From positions 62,001 to 126,000 of the forward strand of contig NZ_JBNPWZ010000002.1 in assembly GCF_050433565.1 (NCBI RefSeq): DNA of 64,000 nt, written 5' to 3'. The notes beneath the pieces are model-generated. The model made no database searches. It was not told the origin of the DNA and was given only the letters and a program-made list of their open reading frames with translations. Positions 52,774-60,989 of this stretch are shown in pieces (position 1 is the stretch's first letter; the number at the start of each line of letters is the position of its first letter). The position numbers and the translations under genes were made by a program. This DNA comes from Ornithinibacillus bavariensis. GTDB lineage: Bacteria; Bacillota; Bacilli; Bacillales; Amphibacillaceae.

Positions 52774-53667
52774 TTGGATCAACAGCTTCGAGTTTTTATT
52801 TCTGTGGTGGAAAAACAAAGCTTTTCGCGGGCAGCTGAGGAATTACATATGACACAGCCAGCTGTAAGTCAGTATATACGTACCTTTGAGGACAATTTAG
52901 GTATGAAGCTTTTAGATAGAACGAATAAATATGTCCGATTAAATAAAGCGGGTGAGATTGTGTATCATCACGCAAAGGAAATCGTTGGATTATACGCAAG
53001 AATGGAGAACCTTTTGATGGATTTCACGAATAAAGTAAGTGGAGTACTGTCAATTGGTTCCAGTTATACATTTGGCGAATATGTTCTTCCACATGTAATT
53101 GCCAATATGAAAAAGTCCTATCCAGAAGTTCACCCCTCTGTAACGATTGAAAACACGGAGAAAATTGCGGAACTAGTAAAAGGTCATCAGATAGATATTG
53201 GAATCATAGAAGGGAATATAAAGGAGGATAGTCAACTAGAGAAAGAAGATTTCTTGGAGGATAGAATGGTAATTGTTGCTTCTTTTAATAATTCGTTGAC
53301 ACAGAACAAAGGAACCATAGATTTAGGTGAATTAGAGAGGCAGACATGGATATTACGAGAAGAAGGTTCTGGGACTAGGGAAGCAGGGGAAAAAATATTC
53401 CAGCGATTAGGGATTCGACCTACCAATTTAATGGTATTTAGTAGCACCCAATCGATAAAAGAAGCAGTAATTGCCGGACTTGGGGTTAGTTTGCTATCAG
53501 AGATTGCGGTTCAAAAAGAACTTCTTCATAACAATATGAAAATAATCGAGGTAGAAGGCTTGCCATACACAAGAAACTTTTCAATCATTACCGCATCCCC
53601 ATATCAAACCAAAGCTTTACAGGAGTTAATTCGAATGCTAAAAGAGTACGGATTAAAAAGAGGATAG
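52774..53667 (+). CDS. LysR-family regulator of the YeiH gene
   Basis: 297 aa. N-terminal helix-turn-helix FSRAAEELHMTQPAVSQYIRTFEDNLGMKLLDRTN, followed by a type 2 periplasmic-binding-like effector domain. Similar in size to CysL/YwfK and YeiE. TTG start behind GAGGTG. The short divergent spacer implies control of the YeiH gene and itself, probably in response to a sulfur compound (inference). Confidence 0.9.
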   Translation: MDQQLRVFISVVEKQSFSRAAEELHMTQPAVSQYIRTFEDNLGMKLLDRTNKYVRLNKAGEIVYHHAKEIVGLYARMENLLMDFTNKVSGVLSIGSSYTFGEYVLPHVIANMKKSYPEVHPSVTIENTEKIAELVKGHQIDIGIIEGNIKEDSQLEKEDFLEDRMVIVASFNNSLTQNKGTIDLGELERQTWILREEGSGTREAGEKIFQRLGIRPTNLMVFSSTQSIKEAVIAGLGVSLLSEIAVQKELLHNNMKIIEVEGLPYTRNFSIITASPYQTKALQELIRMLKEYGLKRG

Positions 53668-53767
53668 TTTATTTTTTCTCATGTAGTACTTTTTAGCTTT
53701 ACAGGTGATGAGCGTATTTCTATATTAGTCTTAATAGAAGATCTACAAAAAGAGAGGAGGATGCCAG

Positions 53768-54145
53768 ATGATTAATCAAGTTGGTCAAATAATGCTGTAT
53801 GTGAACAACCAGGATGCTGCAGTAACGTTTTGGACGGAGAAGGTTGGTTTTCATGTCATTGCAGAGGAGGATGATGGGCAAGGCTTCCGCTGGATTGAGA
53901 TTGCCCCTTCGAATAATACAGAAACAAGTATTGTGCTCCATAATAAGGAACAGGTGGATAAAATGGAACCAGAATTAAATTTGGGAACACCATCTCTGAT
54001 GTTTTTTACGAAGGATTTCAATCAATTATACCGAAATTTATCTAGTAAAAATGTAAAGGTTGGGGAAATAGTTGAACTACCCAATGGTAGAGTTTTCAAT
54101 TTTGCGGATGATGAAGAAAACTATTTCGCTGTAATGGAAAGATAA
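53768..54145 (+). CDS. VOC-superfamily (glyoxalase-like) protein
   Basis: 125 aa with two beta-alpha-beta-beta-beta modules: QIMLYVNNQDAAVTFWTEKVGFHVIAE and TPSLMFFTKDFNQLYRNLSSKNVKVGE, ending FNFADDEENYFAVME. The usual metal ligands are only partly present. ATG behind GAGAGGAGG. Substrate unknown. Confidence 0.85.
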   Translation: MINQVGQIMLYVNNQDAAVTFWTEKVGFHVIAEEDDGQGFRWIEIAPSNNTETSIVLHNKEQVDKMEPELNLGTPSLMFFTKDFNQLYRNLSSKNVKVGEIVELPNGRVFNFADDEENYFAVMER

Positions 54146-54160
54146 GGTAGTATTTTTCAT

Positions 54161-54199
54161 GAAAAAGCTATCACAAATTAAAGATGTGATAGCTTTTTC
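54161..54199 (+). terminator. Terminator of the VOC gene
   Basis: Perfect 15-bp arms (54161-54175 and 54185-54199), 9-base loop, T-rich end; can also serve the convergent MFS gene. Confidence 0.9.
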
Positions 54200-54253
54200 T
54201 TTTGCTTATTATTTAAACCATATAAAAAGGTGGGAGGGGATAAACGAATTTGT

Positions 54254-55462
54254 TTACCCCTTAACCGTATGGTTTATATTTTTTACTTTGTTACGCTCTT
54301 TTTTTCCGTGCATTAGATAATAGATAATGGTTGTAAATAAGACCAGAAAGCCCATTACCATATATAACTTACGATAACCCATGTACGGGATAATAAGACC
54401 TAATAAATAAGGACCAAATCCTAATCCAGCATCAAGGAAAATATAATAGGTTGATGTAGCTAACCCCACAGATTGAGGTGGTGCTGCCTTAACAGCAATA
54501 GCTTGTGTTGTGGATTGCATATTCCCATAGCCTAGACCGATTAGAACACCTGCTAATAGTAATGGTATACTATTTTCTACTGTGCTTAAAAGGAGTAGTC
54601 CTGCAGCATTTAATATAAATGCTGGATACATTATGGAATTAGCACCTTTAGCATCCATTAAGCGGCCAGAAAACGGTCTGGAAACAAGTATTGCGACAGC
54701 ATAGACGACAAAAAATAGACTGGCGATTTCCACTAGGTTAATTTCGATGGCATAGAAATTAATGAAAGATAGAACACTCGAATACCCTAACGATAGAATG
54801 AATACCACAAGGGCAATCGGTAGTGCAGTAGGCTCGATAAAATTAGAAATTTTAAATGCACTAGAGGGTACTTTTTCTTTCGGTAATTTACTATCTGGGA
54901 TTGTTGAAAGGGTTGAGATAATAAAACTTATAATACCTAACGCAAGACAGAAACCGAAGATAATTTGATAACTTGTATGATGGCTCATAAAAATCCCAAT
55001 GAACGGTCCGATAGCTGTTGCTAGTGTAACACTCATACTATAGTAACTAATCCCTTCTCCTTTCCGATCGTTGGGAATAGTTTGTGCAACAATGGTTCCT
55101 GTTGCAGTACTTGCCATGCCAAGGGCGATTCCTTGTAAAAAGCGATTAATTAGTAAGAAGACAATCCCTAGTTTTATAAAATAGAGAAAGGAAGTTACAA
55201 TAAAAAAGATTAAACCAGTATAAAGCATCGGCTTACTTCCGATAGTTGTAATCATTTTACCAATAAATAATCGTCCAATTAACGTTCCAATAATGAATAT
55301 ACCTGTCACTAAACCTGCTTGACTTTCAGATACATGAAATTCTTCTACAGCGTAAACTGACATTGTTACTAGTAATAAATAAAATACTAAGTATAAGAAA
55401 AAGTTCGCAGACGATATGATGATAAAGTCTTTCGTCCACAGTTTTGCTTTTGCTTGTTCCAC
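54254..55462 (-). CDS. MFS transporter
   Basis: 402 aa, 12 helices. MFS loop motifs include GRLFIGKMITTIGSKPMLYTG (loop 2-3) and SRPFSGRLMDAKGAN (loop 8-9). Resembles YfcJ/YhhS-like exporters. GTG 55462 is preferred: AAGGAG lies 8 bases upstream, but only 2 from the ATG at 55468. 12 bp after the MarR stop, so co-transcribed. Probably efflux of a small toxic compound. Confidence 0.87.
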   Translation of the reverse strand: MEQAKAKLWTKDFIIISSANFFLYLVFYLLLVTMSVYAVEEFHVSESQAGLVTGIFIIGTLIGRLFIGKMITTIGSKPMLYTGLIFFIVTSFLYFIKLGIVFLLINRFLQGIALGMASTATGTIVAQTIPNDRKGEGISYYSMSVTLATAIGPFIGIFMSHHTSYQIIFGFCLALGIISFIISTLSTIPDSKLPKEKVPSSAFKISNFIEPTALPIALVVFILSLGYSSVLSFINFYAIEINLVEIASLFFVVYAVAILVSRPFSGRLMDAKGANSIMYPAFILNAAGLLLLSTVENSIPLLLAGVLIGLGYGNMQSTTQAIAVKAAPPQSVGLATSTYYIFLDAGLGFGPYLLGLIIPYMGYRKLYMVMGFLVLFTTIIYYLMHGKKERNKVKNINHTVKG

Positions 55463-55474
55463 GTGCATATCTCC

Positions 55475-55894
55475 TTAATTCATGATGTTTTTCCGTATTG
55501 CTTCCAATATACGGATAGTCTCCTGTTGTTCCTGTTCCGATATTCCTGTTAATATTTCTTCCTCAAATTCGTCAATGGTGATTCGAACAGATTCATACAC
55601 GGCCATACCTTTTGGTGTAAGCTGTATTCGTTTTTCTCGTCTATCCTTACCTTTTACTTGCTTGACATAATCTTTTTCTTCCAAGCTACTAATTGTTCTT
55701 GTTATTGTTGGTTTTTCTACTCCTTGATAATGAGCGATTTCAACGTTTGTTGAAGAGCCATTGTGAAATAAATAATATAAAATAGTCCACTGTGCTCGGT
55801 GTAATTCATGCTTATTTAATTCAATATTTAAGCGGTTCTCAAATGGACGATACAAAAGGATGAGCTGATGAAAAAACTTTTGTGATGATTTAAT
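55475..55894 (-). CDS. MarR family regulator, probable ATT start
   Basis: 139 aa if read from ATT. Winged helix STNVEIAHYQGVEKPTITRTISSLEEKDYVKQVKGKDRREKRIQLTPKG. GGGAGG lies 6-7 bases before ATT (55894-55892), after which the protein reads KSSQKFFHQLILLYRPFE, the expected N-terminus for relatives. The only conventional candidate, TTG at 55921, has no ribosome site and would put the site inside the gene. First gene of the MFS operon. Control of MFS and itself inferred. Confidence 0.82.
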   Translation of the reverse strand: MKSSQKFFHQLILLYRPFENRLNIELNKHELHRAQWTILYYLFHNGSSTNVEIAHYQGVEKPTITRTISSLEEKDYVKQVKGKDRREKRIQLTPKGMAVYESVRITIDEFEEEILTGISEQEQQETIRILEAIRKNIMN

Positions 55895-55909
55895 TGGAAT
55901 ACCTCCCTT

Positions 55910-55956
55910 AATAGTTAACAAGGATAATAGTTAGCAAGAGTAACCATATAAGTATA
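55910..55956 (-). promoter_or_regulatory. Promoter and direct repeats before the MarR-MFS operon
   Basis: On the minus strand, TATACT (55956-55951) with a TTCACT 17 bp upstream. Just downstream, AATAGTTAACAAG (55910-55922) and AATAGTTAGCAAG (55926-55938) repeat at 16 bp, a possible repressor site. Confidence 0.4.
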
Positions 55957-56133
55957 GCAAAAAAAGTGGACAAAGTGAAGGCACGGATAAAAAAAGTTAT
56001 ATAAATAGGGGGTGACAGAGATTACATTCGAGCTAAATGCAAACAAATGCCTTTACAAGCATTAGTTATTCAGCTATTATTCGAATTAAATAAATTTACA
56101 GACTCTTGCGAATTAGTAATTGGGGGAATAAGG

Positions 56134-56409
56134 GTGGATGAGCGTGTACTGGAGTTAATTCGACGAAAAAAAAGATTGTTGATTCCGAATCTAGCGATAA
56201 TCTTTTTATTTTATTTTATGCTCCCTTTATCGCTAATTTTTTATCCTGACTTCATGAATAAAAAAAGCTTTGTTACTGGAGTTACTTGGGCCTGGCTGTA
56301 TGCATTTTTACAACTGCCATTTGTTTGGTTCATGGTCTGGCTTTATCATGTCAAAGCAAAACAGTTTGATAGACGAATGGAAGAAACTATCCAGGAGGAA
56401 TTACCGTGA
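56134..56409 (+). CDS. DUF485 family protein, first copy
   Basis: 91 aa, two helices (about residues 20-40 and 55-80). Pattern RRKKRLLIPNLAIIFLFYFMLPL and VTGVTWAWLYAFLQLPFVWFMVWLY is DUF485, as in YjcH next to ActP. GTG 56134 is taken as start with GGGGGAATAAGG upstream; an open frame extends back to 56047 but without a ribosome site. Overlaps the symporter start (TGA/GTGA). Confidence 0.85.
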   Translation: MDERVLELIRRKKRLLIPNLAIIFLFYFMLPLSLIFYPDFMNKKSFVTGVTWAWLYAFLQLPFVWFMVWLYHVKAKQFDRRMEETIQEELP

Positions 56410-57950
56410 ACCTCACATATTTTTTGTTCTTCATATGTATCATCGTTTGTACATTAATTATTACCTATTGGGCAGCAAAGCGCAGTAATACAACTAATCG
56501 ATTTTATGTAGCTTCTGGTAGTTTGACAGGCTTTCAGAACGGGATGGCGATAGCTGGTGATTTTATAAGTGCAGCATCATTCCTAGGTATCGTCGGCATG
56601 ATAGCGATTAATGGTTATGATGGTTTTTTATATTCGATTGGATTTTTAGTATCTTATTTAGTTGTCCTATATTTAGTTGCTGAGCCTGTCCATCGCCTTG
56701 GTAAATATTCCCTTGGAGATGTTATTTGTTCACGGTTTCCAAGTAATAAAATGCGCTGGATAATGGCATTTGGCGCTTTTGCTATTTCCATTCTTTATAT
56801 GATTCCACAGCTTGTCGCTTCTGGCTTTTTACTTCGTTTATTATTAAATATTGATTACTCCATTTCTGTGATTATTATTGGAGGATTAATGACTATTTAT
56901 GTTGTATTTGGTGGTATGGTTGCCACTTCTTGGGTTCAAATTGTAAAGACGGTTGTGCTAATGTCTGGTACATTTTTACTTTCATTAATCGTTTTTTCTA
57001 ATTTTAATTGGAATGTACCTTTTCTAGTTGAGCGAGTAAAGGAATTAACGCCATTAGGAGATGCTTTTTTTCTACCAGGGCATCTTTTTGGTAATCCAAT
57101 CGAGTTTTTTTCACTACAGCTAGCCCTTGTACTTGGTACAGCAGGTTTACCACATATTTTAATGCGGTTGTTTACCGTTCGGAATACGTTAGAGGTTCGG
57201 CGTTCCCTTATTAGTTCCACCTGGATTATCGGATTATTTTATTTAATGACACTTGTACTTGGTCTTGGAACAGTCGCATTACTTGGTTACCAAACCTTAA
57301 TTGCTAATGACCCGACAGGTAATCTTGCCGCCCCTTTACTTGCAAAAGAGGTTGGTGGTGACTTTCTACTAGCATTTGTTTCAGCTATTGCTTTTACGAC
57401 CATTGTAGCGGTAGTGGCTGGTCTTGTAATATCAGCAACAACGGCCTTTTCCCATGATATTTTTCACCATATTTTGAAGAGAGGTAAGTCAACAGAAAAA
57501 GAACAATTACGAGCAGCGAGATGGACAGCTTTAGGAATTGGCTTAATTTCTACCCTATTTGCGCTACGATTAGAAACCATCAATGTAACATTTCTCGTAT
57601 CAATGACATTTATTGTTGCAGCTGCAAGTAATTTTCCGATTCTAGTTCTCACGATATATTGGAAGCGCTTCACACAAATGGGTGCCATCACAGGAATGGT
57701 GAGCGGTCTAGTCGCCTCCCTTCTACTTGTGATACTTGGACCGCATATTATGAATCCAGATGGTGGCTGGATTGCAAGGGAAGCAATAATTCCGATTCAA
57801 AATCCTGGGATTATTGCCATTCCAATCGGATTTTTAGGTGCATATCTTGGCACTGTTTTTTCAAAAAAACAACGGCAATCCAATGAGGAATTTAAACGAT
57901 TTTTTATTCGATCACAAACAGGTATTGCATCAAGGAGAGGAGAACCGTGA
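56406..57950 (+). CDS. Sodium:solute symporter (SSS), ActP-like, first copy
   Basis: 514 aa with 13 helices. NGMAIAGDFISAASFLGI and ATSWVQIVKTVVLMSG mark the acetate/cation symporter branch, as do GTAGLPHILMRLFTV and AFTTIVAVVAGLVISATTAFSHD. Takes up a short organic acid (acetate-, pyruvate- or propionate-like) with Na+. GTG start behind CAGGAGG. Followed by the sensor kinase with a 4-bp overlap. Nearly the same protein is encoded at 60989. Confidence 0.88.
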   Translation: MNLTYFLFFICIIVCTLIITYWAAKRSNTTNRFYVASGSLTGFQNGMAIAGDFISAASFLGIVGMIAINGYDGFLYSIGFLVSYLVVLYLVAEPVHRLGKYSLGDVICSRFPSNKMRWIMAFGAFAISILYMIPQLVASGFLLRLLLNIDYSISVIIIGGLMTIYVVFGGMVATSWVQIVKTVVLMSGTFLLSLIVFSNFNWNVPFLVERVKELTPLGDAFFLPGHLFGNPIEFFSLQLALVLGTAGLPHILMRLFTVRNTLEVRRSLISSTWIIGLFYLMTLVLGLGTVALLGYQTLIANDPTGNLAAPLLAKEVGGDFLLAFVSAIAFTTIVAVVAGLVISATTAFSHDIFHHILKRGKSTEKEQLRAARWTALGIGLISTLFALRLETINVTFLVSMTFIVAAASNFPILVLTIYWKRFTQMGAITGMVSGLVASLLLVILGPHIMNPDGGWIAREAIIPIQNPGIIAIPIGFLGAYLGTVFSKKQRQSNEEFKRFFIRSQTGIASRRGEP

Positions 57951-59713
57951 AGGATTTAACGATCATTTTATTTGAACGGTTAGGTTTACTTCTCGTTATT
58001 GCATTTGTGATGACGCGCACTCCGGGGTTCAAGTCCTTATTATATCGTGAATACAGTATTAGAATGTCTCTTGTTCATGCCTTCGTGTTTGGGGTTTTTG
58101 GAATTGCTAGTACTGTTACTGGGATTATCATTACAGAAGAAGCCGAGATCATTCACGGATTTGTTATTTTTCCTGTAGATAGTAATCAACTAATTGTAAG
58201 CTCAAGTCTAGTTGCGATTGTTATTGCAGGTTTACTAGGTGGACCAATTGTTGGTCTAGTTGCTGGACTCATTGCTGGTGTGCATCTCATGTTTCTTGGT
58301 GGCATTGGTGGGCTTGCGAATGGCTTAGTTAATCCTTTGACAGGGTTACTTGCTGGATTAACGGCGCGCTTTTTTTCTAATGAGCGGGTTATATCTCCAT
58401 TAAAGGCATTATTTATTGGGGTATTTCCACCGGTCCTACAAATGCAGCTACTCCTTATTTTGTATACTGATGGTGGAGAAATGGTGCATTTAGTAGACAA
58501 AATTGGACTACCACTAGTGCTCTCAAACAGTATTGCTATAGCTATTTTTACAGCGATGATTGGGATTGTAATGCGCGAACAAGAAAATGAGGCAGCATTA
58601 GCAACAAGACAAGCATTAACGATAGCGGAAGAAGCCCTCCCTTTTTTGAAAAAAGATTCTAGTAAAGAAGTAGCGAACGGGCTAGCTACTTTATTATATG
58701 ATCGTCTAAAGCTTGCAGCAGTATCGATTACAAATCGAAATGAGGTTTTAGCACACAAAGGTTTAGGTGATAAGCATCACCAAGCAGGAGATTCCATTAC
58801 TGCCCCCATTATGAAAAAAGCAATTGAATCAAAAGAGATGCAGGTAACATACGTAAAGGCAGATATACAGTGTCATCATGAAAAATGTCCCTTAGAAGCA
58901 GCCATAATAATTCCGATTATGGAATCGGACGAGGTGACAAGTGTTATCACTTTTTATTTTCGAAAGCCACAGCATATTTCGCCGGTTGAATTAATGATGG
59001 CTGAAGGACTTGGGCATTTCATTTCAAATCAGCTCAATGTAATGACAACTGAAATAATGAAAGCACATATTCGTGATGCGGAATTAAGAAATTTACAAGC
59101 ACAAATTAACCCACACTTTTTGTTTAATACCTTACAGCTTATCGCGGCATTGTTTCGGGAGGATCCACAAAATGCGCGCCATATTACTTTGCAGCTAGCG
59201 AGTTATATGCGGTTTAACTTAAGACTAGTATCAAAATCATTGGTGGAGCTGGAGAAGGAATGTGAGCATGTCCAAGCCTATACCTCGATCATTCAAGCAA
59301 GATTTCAAGGACGATTACATATAAATTTTAAAAAGCCAGATGATGTTTCACATACCTATATTCCACCTGCTACGATTCAGCCTCTAATTGAAAATTCGGT
59401 TCAGCATGGACTAAAGGATGTATCGGATGAAGCTAAAGTGGAAATCAAGATAGAGAGAGTAGATGGTATTATTACAGTATATGTGCGGGATAATGGCTGT
59501 GGCTTTCCTACGCATATTTTACCCCTAGTAAGTCATAAACCATTAGTAGATAACCAAAATGGGGGGATTGGTCTTTATAATGTTAATCAGCGATTAATTA
59601 GATTAATAGGTGAATCTGCAAGACTTCACATCTGTAATCTACCAAATGGTGGTAGTGAGGTGAGCTTTTCCATTCCCATTTCAAATTATAATAGAAGCGA
59701 GGTGGTAGGGTGA
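57947..59713 (+). CDS. LytS-like sensor histidine kinase
   Basis: 588 aa. The first 200 residues are a 5TM-LYT-type membrane sensor with GGPIVGLVAGLIAGVHLMFLGGIGGLANGLVNPLTGLLAG; a GAF-like domain spans about 215-355; the kinase core has QINPHFLFNTL (His about 389), then NPHFLF-type HATPase motifs DNGCGFP and GIGLYNVNQRL. LytS-type kinases sense metabolites such as pyruvate or carry nutrient signals. GTG start overlaps the symporter stop. It lies between two symporter pairs. Confidence 0.9.
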   Translation: MKDLTIILFERLGLLLVIAFVMTRTPGFKSLLYREYSIRMSLVHAFVFGVFGIASTVTGIIITEEAEIIHGFVIFPVDSNQLIVSSSLVAIVIAGLLGGPIVGLVAGLIAGVHLMFLGGIGGLANGLVNPLTGLLAGLTARFFSNERVISPLKALFIGVFPPVLQMQLLLILYTDGGEMVHLVDKIGLPLVLSNSIAIAIFTAMIGIVMREQENEAALATRQALTIAEEALPFLKKDSSKEVANGLATLLYDRLKLAAVSITNRNEVLAHKGLGDKHHQAGDSITAPIMKKAIESKEMQVTYVKADIQCHHEKCPLEAAIIIPIMESDEVTSVITFYFRKPQHISPVELMMAEGLGHFISNQLNVMTTEIMKAHIRDAELRNLQAQINPHFLFNTLQLIAALFREDPQNARHITLQLASYMRFNLRLVSKSLVELEKECEHVQAYTSIIQARFQGRLHINFKKPDDVSHTYIPPATIQPLIENSVQHGLKDVSDEAKVEIKIERVDGIITVYVRDNGCGFPTHILPLVSHKPLVDNQNGGIGLYNVNQRLIRLIGESARLHICNLPNGGSEVSFSIPISNYNRSEVVG

Positions 59714-60462
59714 AAATTCGGATAATGATTGCGGAAGATGAAATAATGGCAAGAAAAGAGCTGTTATATTTATTAAAGGAAGAGAAGGATATTATTCTTT
59801 TACCACATGCAGAAGCAGGGGAACAGTTAATTGAATTATATACCGAGCATCAACCAGATGTTATTTTTCTCGATGTAGAGATGCCAGGCGTAACTGGGGT
59901 AGAAGCGGCAAAATATATCTCCGATTTGTCAGCTGGTCATTCACCATTATTTGTCTTTACGACTGCATATGATGAGTATGCCTTGGATGCCTTTGAAATT
60001 GAAGCGGTAGATTATTTATTGAAGCCATATGATGAAATCCGTTTTCGAAAGACAATGAAACGGATAAGAAAAATTTTGACTAGTAGAGCGAATGGTAGAC
60101 AAGGCAAGGAAGTAATACTAAAGCCTACCACCTCCAAACTATTAGTTGACGATGGGGAACGAATGGTGGTCCTGTCACCGGAATCTATTTATTATGCTGT
60201 ACCAAGTAATCGATTATTGGAAATTCATACAGAAGATAAGGTTATTATGAGCAGAATGACATTACAAGAGCTGGAGGATAAATTGTCTGGAGATATGTTT
60301 TTTCGTGCTCACCGAAGCTATTTAGTCAATTTGAACCACATTTTAGAAATTACCCCATGGTTTAATGGTACTAGTAATATAACGTTGAAGGATAAGGAAA
60401 ATACAAAAATACCAGTGAGTAGGTCTGCAAGTAAGACGATATTGCAGACATTTAGGAGGTGA
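59710..60462 (+). CDS. LytTR-family response regulator
   Basis: 250 aa. Receiver domain with Asp10/Glu11, Asp55 (VIFLDVEMPG) and Lys in LLKPY; C-terminal LytTR DNA-binding domain from about residue 140, with FFRAHRSYLVNLNHILEITPW. GTG start overlaps the kinase stop. Probably binds the 21-bp-phased repeats at 60509-60559 and activates the second symporter pair. Confidence 0.9.
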   Translation: MKIRIMIAEDEIMARKELLYLLKEEKDIILLPHAEAGEQLIELYTEHQPDVIFLDVEMPGVTGVEAAKYISDLSAGHSPLFVFTTAYDEYALDAFEIEAVDYLLKPYDEIRFRKTMKRIRKILTSRANGRQGKEVILKPTTSKLLVDDGERMVVLSPESIYYAVPSNRLLEIHTEDKVIMSRMTLQELEDKLSGDMFFRAHRSYLVNLNHILEITPWFNGTSNITLKDKENTKIPVSRSASKTILQTFRR

Positions 60463-60508
60463 ACACGACTAAAAGATGTCCCTCGATAGCTATAGAATCA
60501 TTTTCACA

Positions 60509-60559
60509 ACCATTTACAACCAAAATAAAACCATTCAACCACATTATTCAACCATTTAT
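60509..60559 (+). promoter_or_regulatory. Three 21-bp-phased direct repeats, candidate LytTR site
   Basis: ACCATTTAC (60509), ACCATTCAA (60530) and ACCATTTAT (60551) start exactly 21 bp apart, each with A before it. LytTR regulators such as AgrA bind 9-bp direct repeats spaced 12 bp, which gives the same phase. The third overlaps a likely -35 region; TATATT or TATTAT at about 60568-60575 is the -10. Confidence 0.65.
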
Positions 60560-60601
60560 ACTGACATTATATTATGAATGTCCAAAATTATTATAATTAT
60601 C

Positions 60602-60616
60602 AGTAAGCGCTTACAA
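60602..60616 (-). promoter_or_regulatory. Catabolite-responsive element (cre)
   Basis: Read on the minus strand, TTGTAAGCGCTTACT matches the cre consensus WTGNAANCGNWNNCW at every fixed position. It lies after the predicted start point and 26 bp before the DUF485 gene, where CcpA would block transcription. Confidence 0.8.
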
Positions 60617-60641
60617 TTTTGGTAATTGGGAGGATGAATGT

Positions 60642-60989
60642 ATGGCACAACCTAAATTAGTGGATGACCGGGGGAAAAAGGGTGTGGACTATGTGAAGAT
60701 TGAAAGCAGTCCACAGTTTAAACAGTTTATGAATAGGAAAAAGAAGTTTATTGTACCACTGACAATATTCTTCCTCGTTTTTTATTTCTTACTGCCAATT
60801 TCAACATCCTACGGTAAATTTTTAAATACCCCTTTCTTTGGTGATATTTCATGGGCTTGGGTATTTGCAATTGCTCAGTTTATTATGACATGGGTGATTT
60901 GCACAATTTATGTAAAAAAGGCAGCTTCCTTTGATAAAGAGGCTGAACAAATTATTGAAGAGCAAATTCACAAGGGAGGTAAGGCCTAA
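60642..60989 (+). CDS. DUF485 family protein, second copy
   Basis: 115 aa. Helices at about residues 40-62 and 75-97, with KKKFIVPLTIFFLVFYFLLPISTS and FFGDISWAWVFAIAQFIMTWVIC. Longer N-terminus than the first copy. ATG follows GGGAGG by 8 bases. The symporter start overlaps its stop by one base. Confidence 0.88.
   Translation: MAQPKLVDDRGKKGVDYVKIESSPQFKQFMNRKKKFIVPLTIFFLVFYFLLPISTSYGKFLNTPFFGDISWAWVFAIAQFIMTWVICTIYVKKAASFDKEAEQIIEEQIHKGGKA

Noticed and set aside
58186..58758. 190-codon minus-strand frame inside the LytS-like gene
   Set aside because: Mirror of the membrane sensor domain; no start signal.
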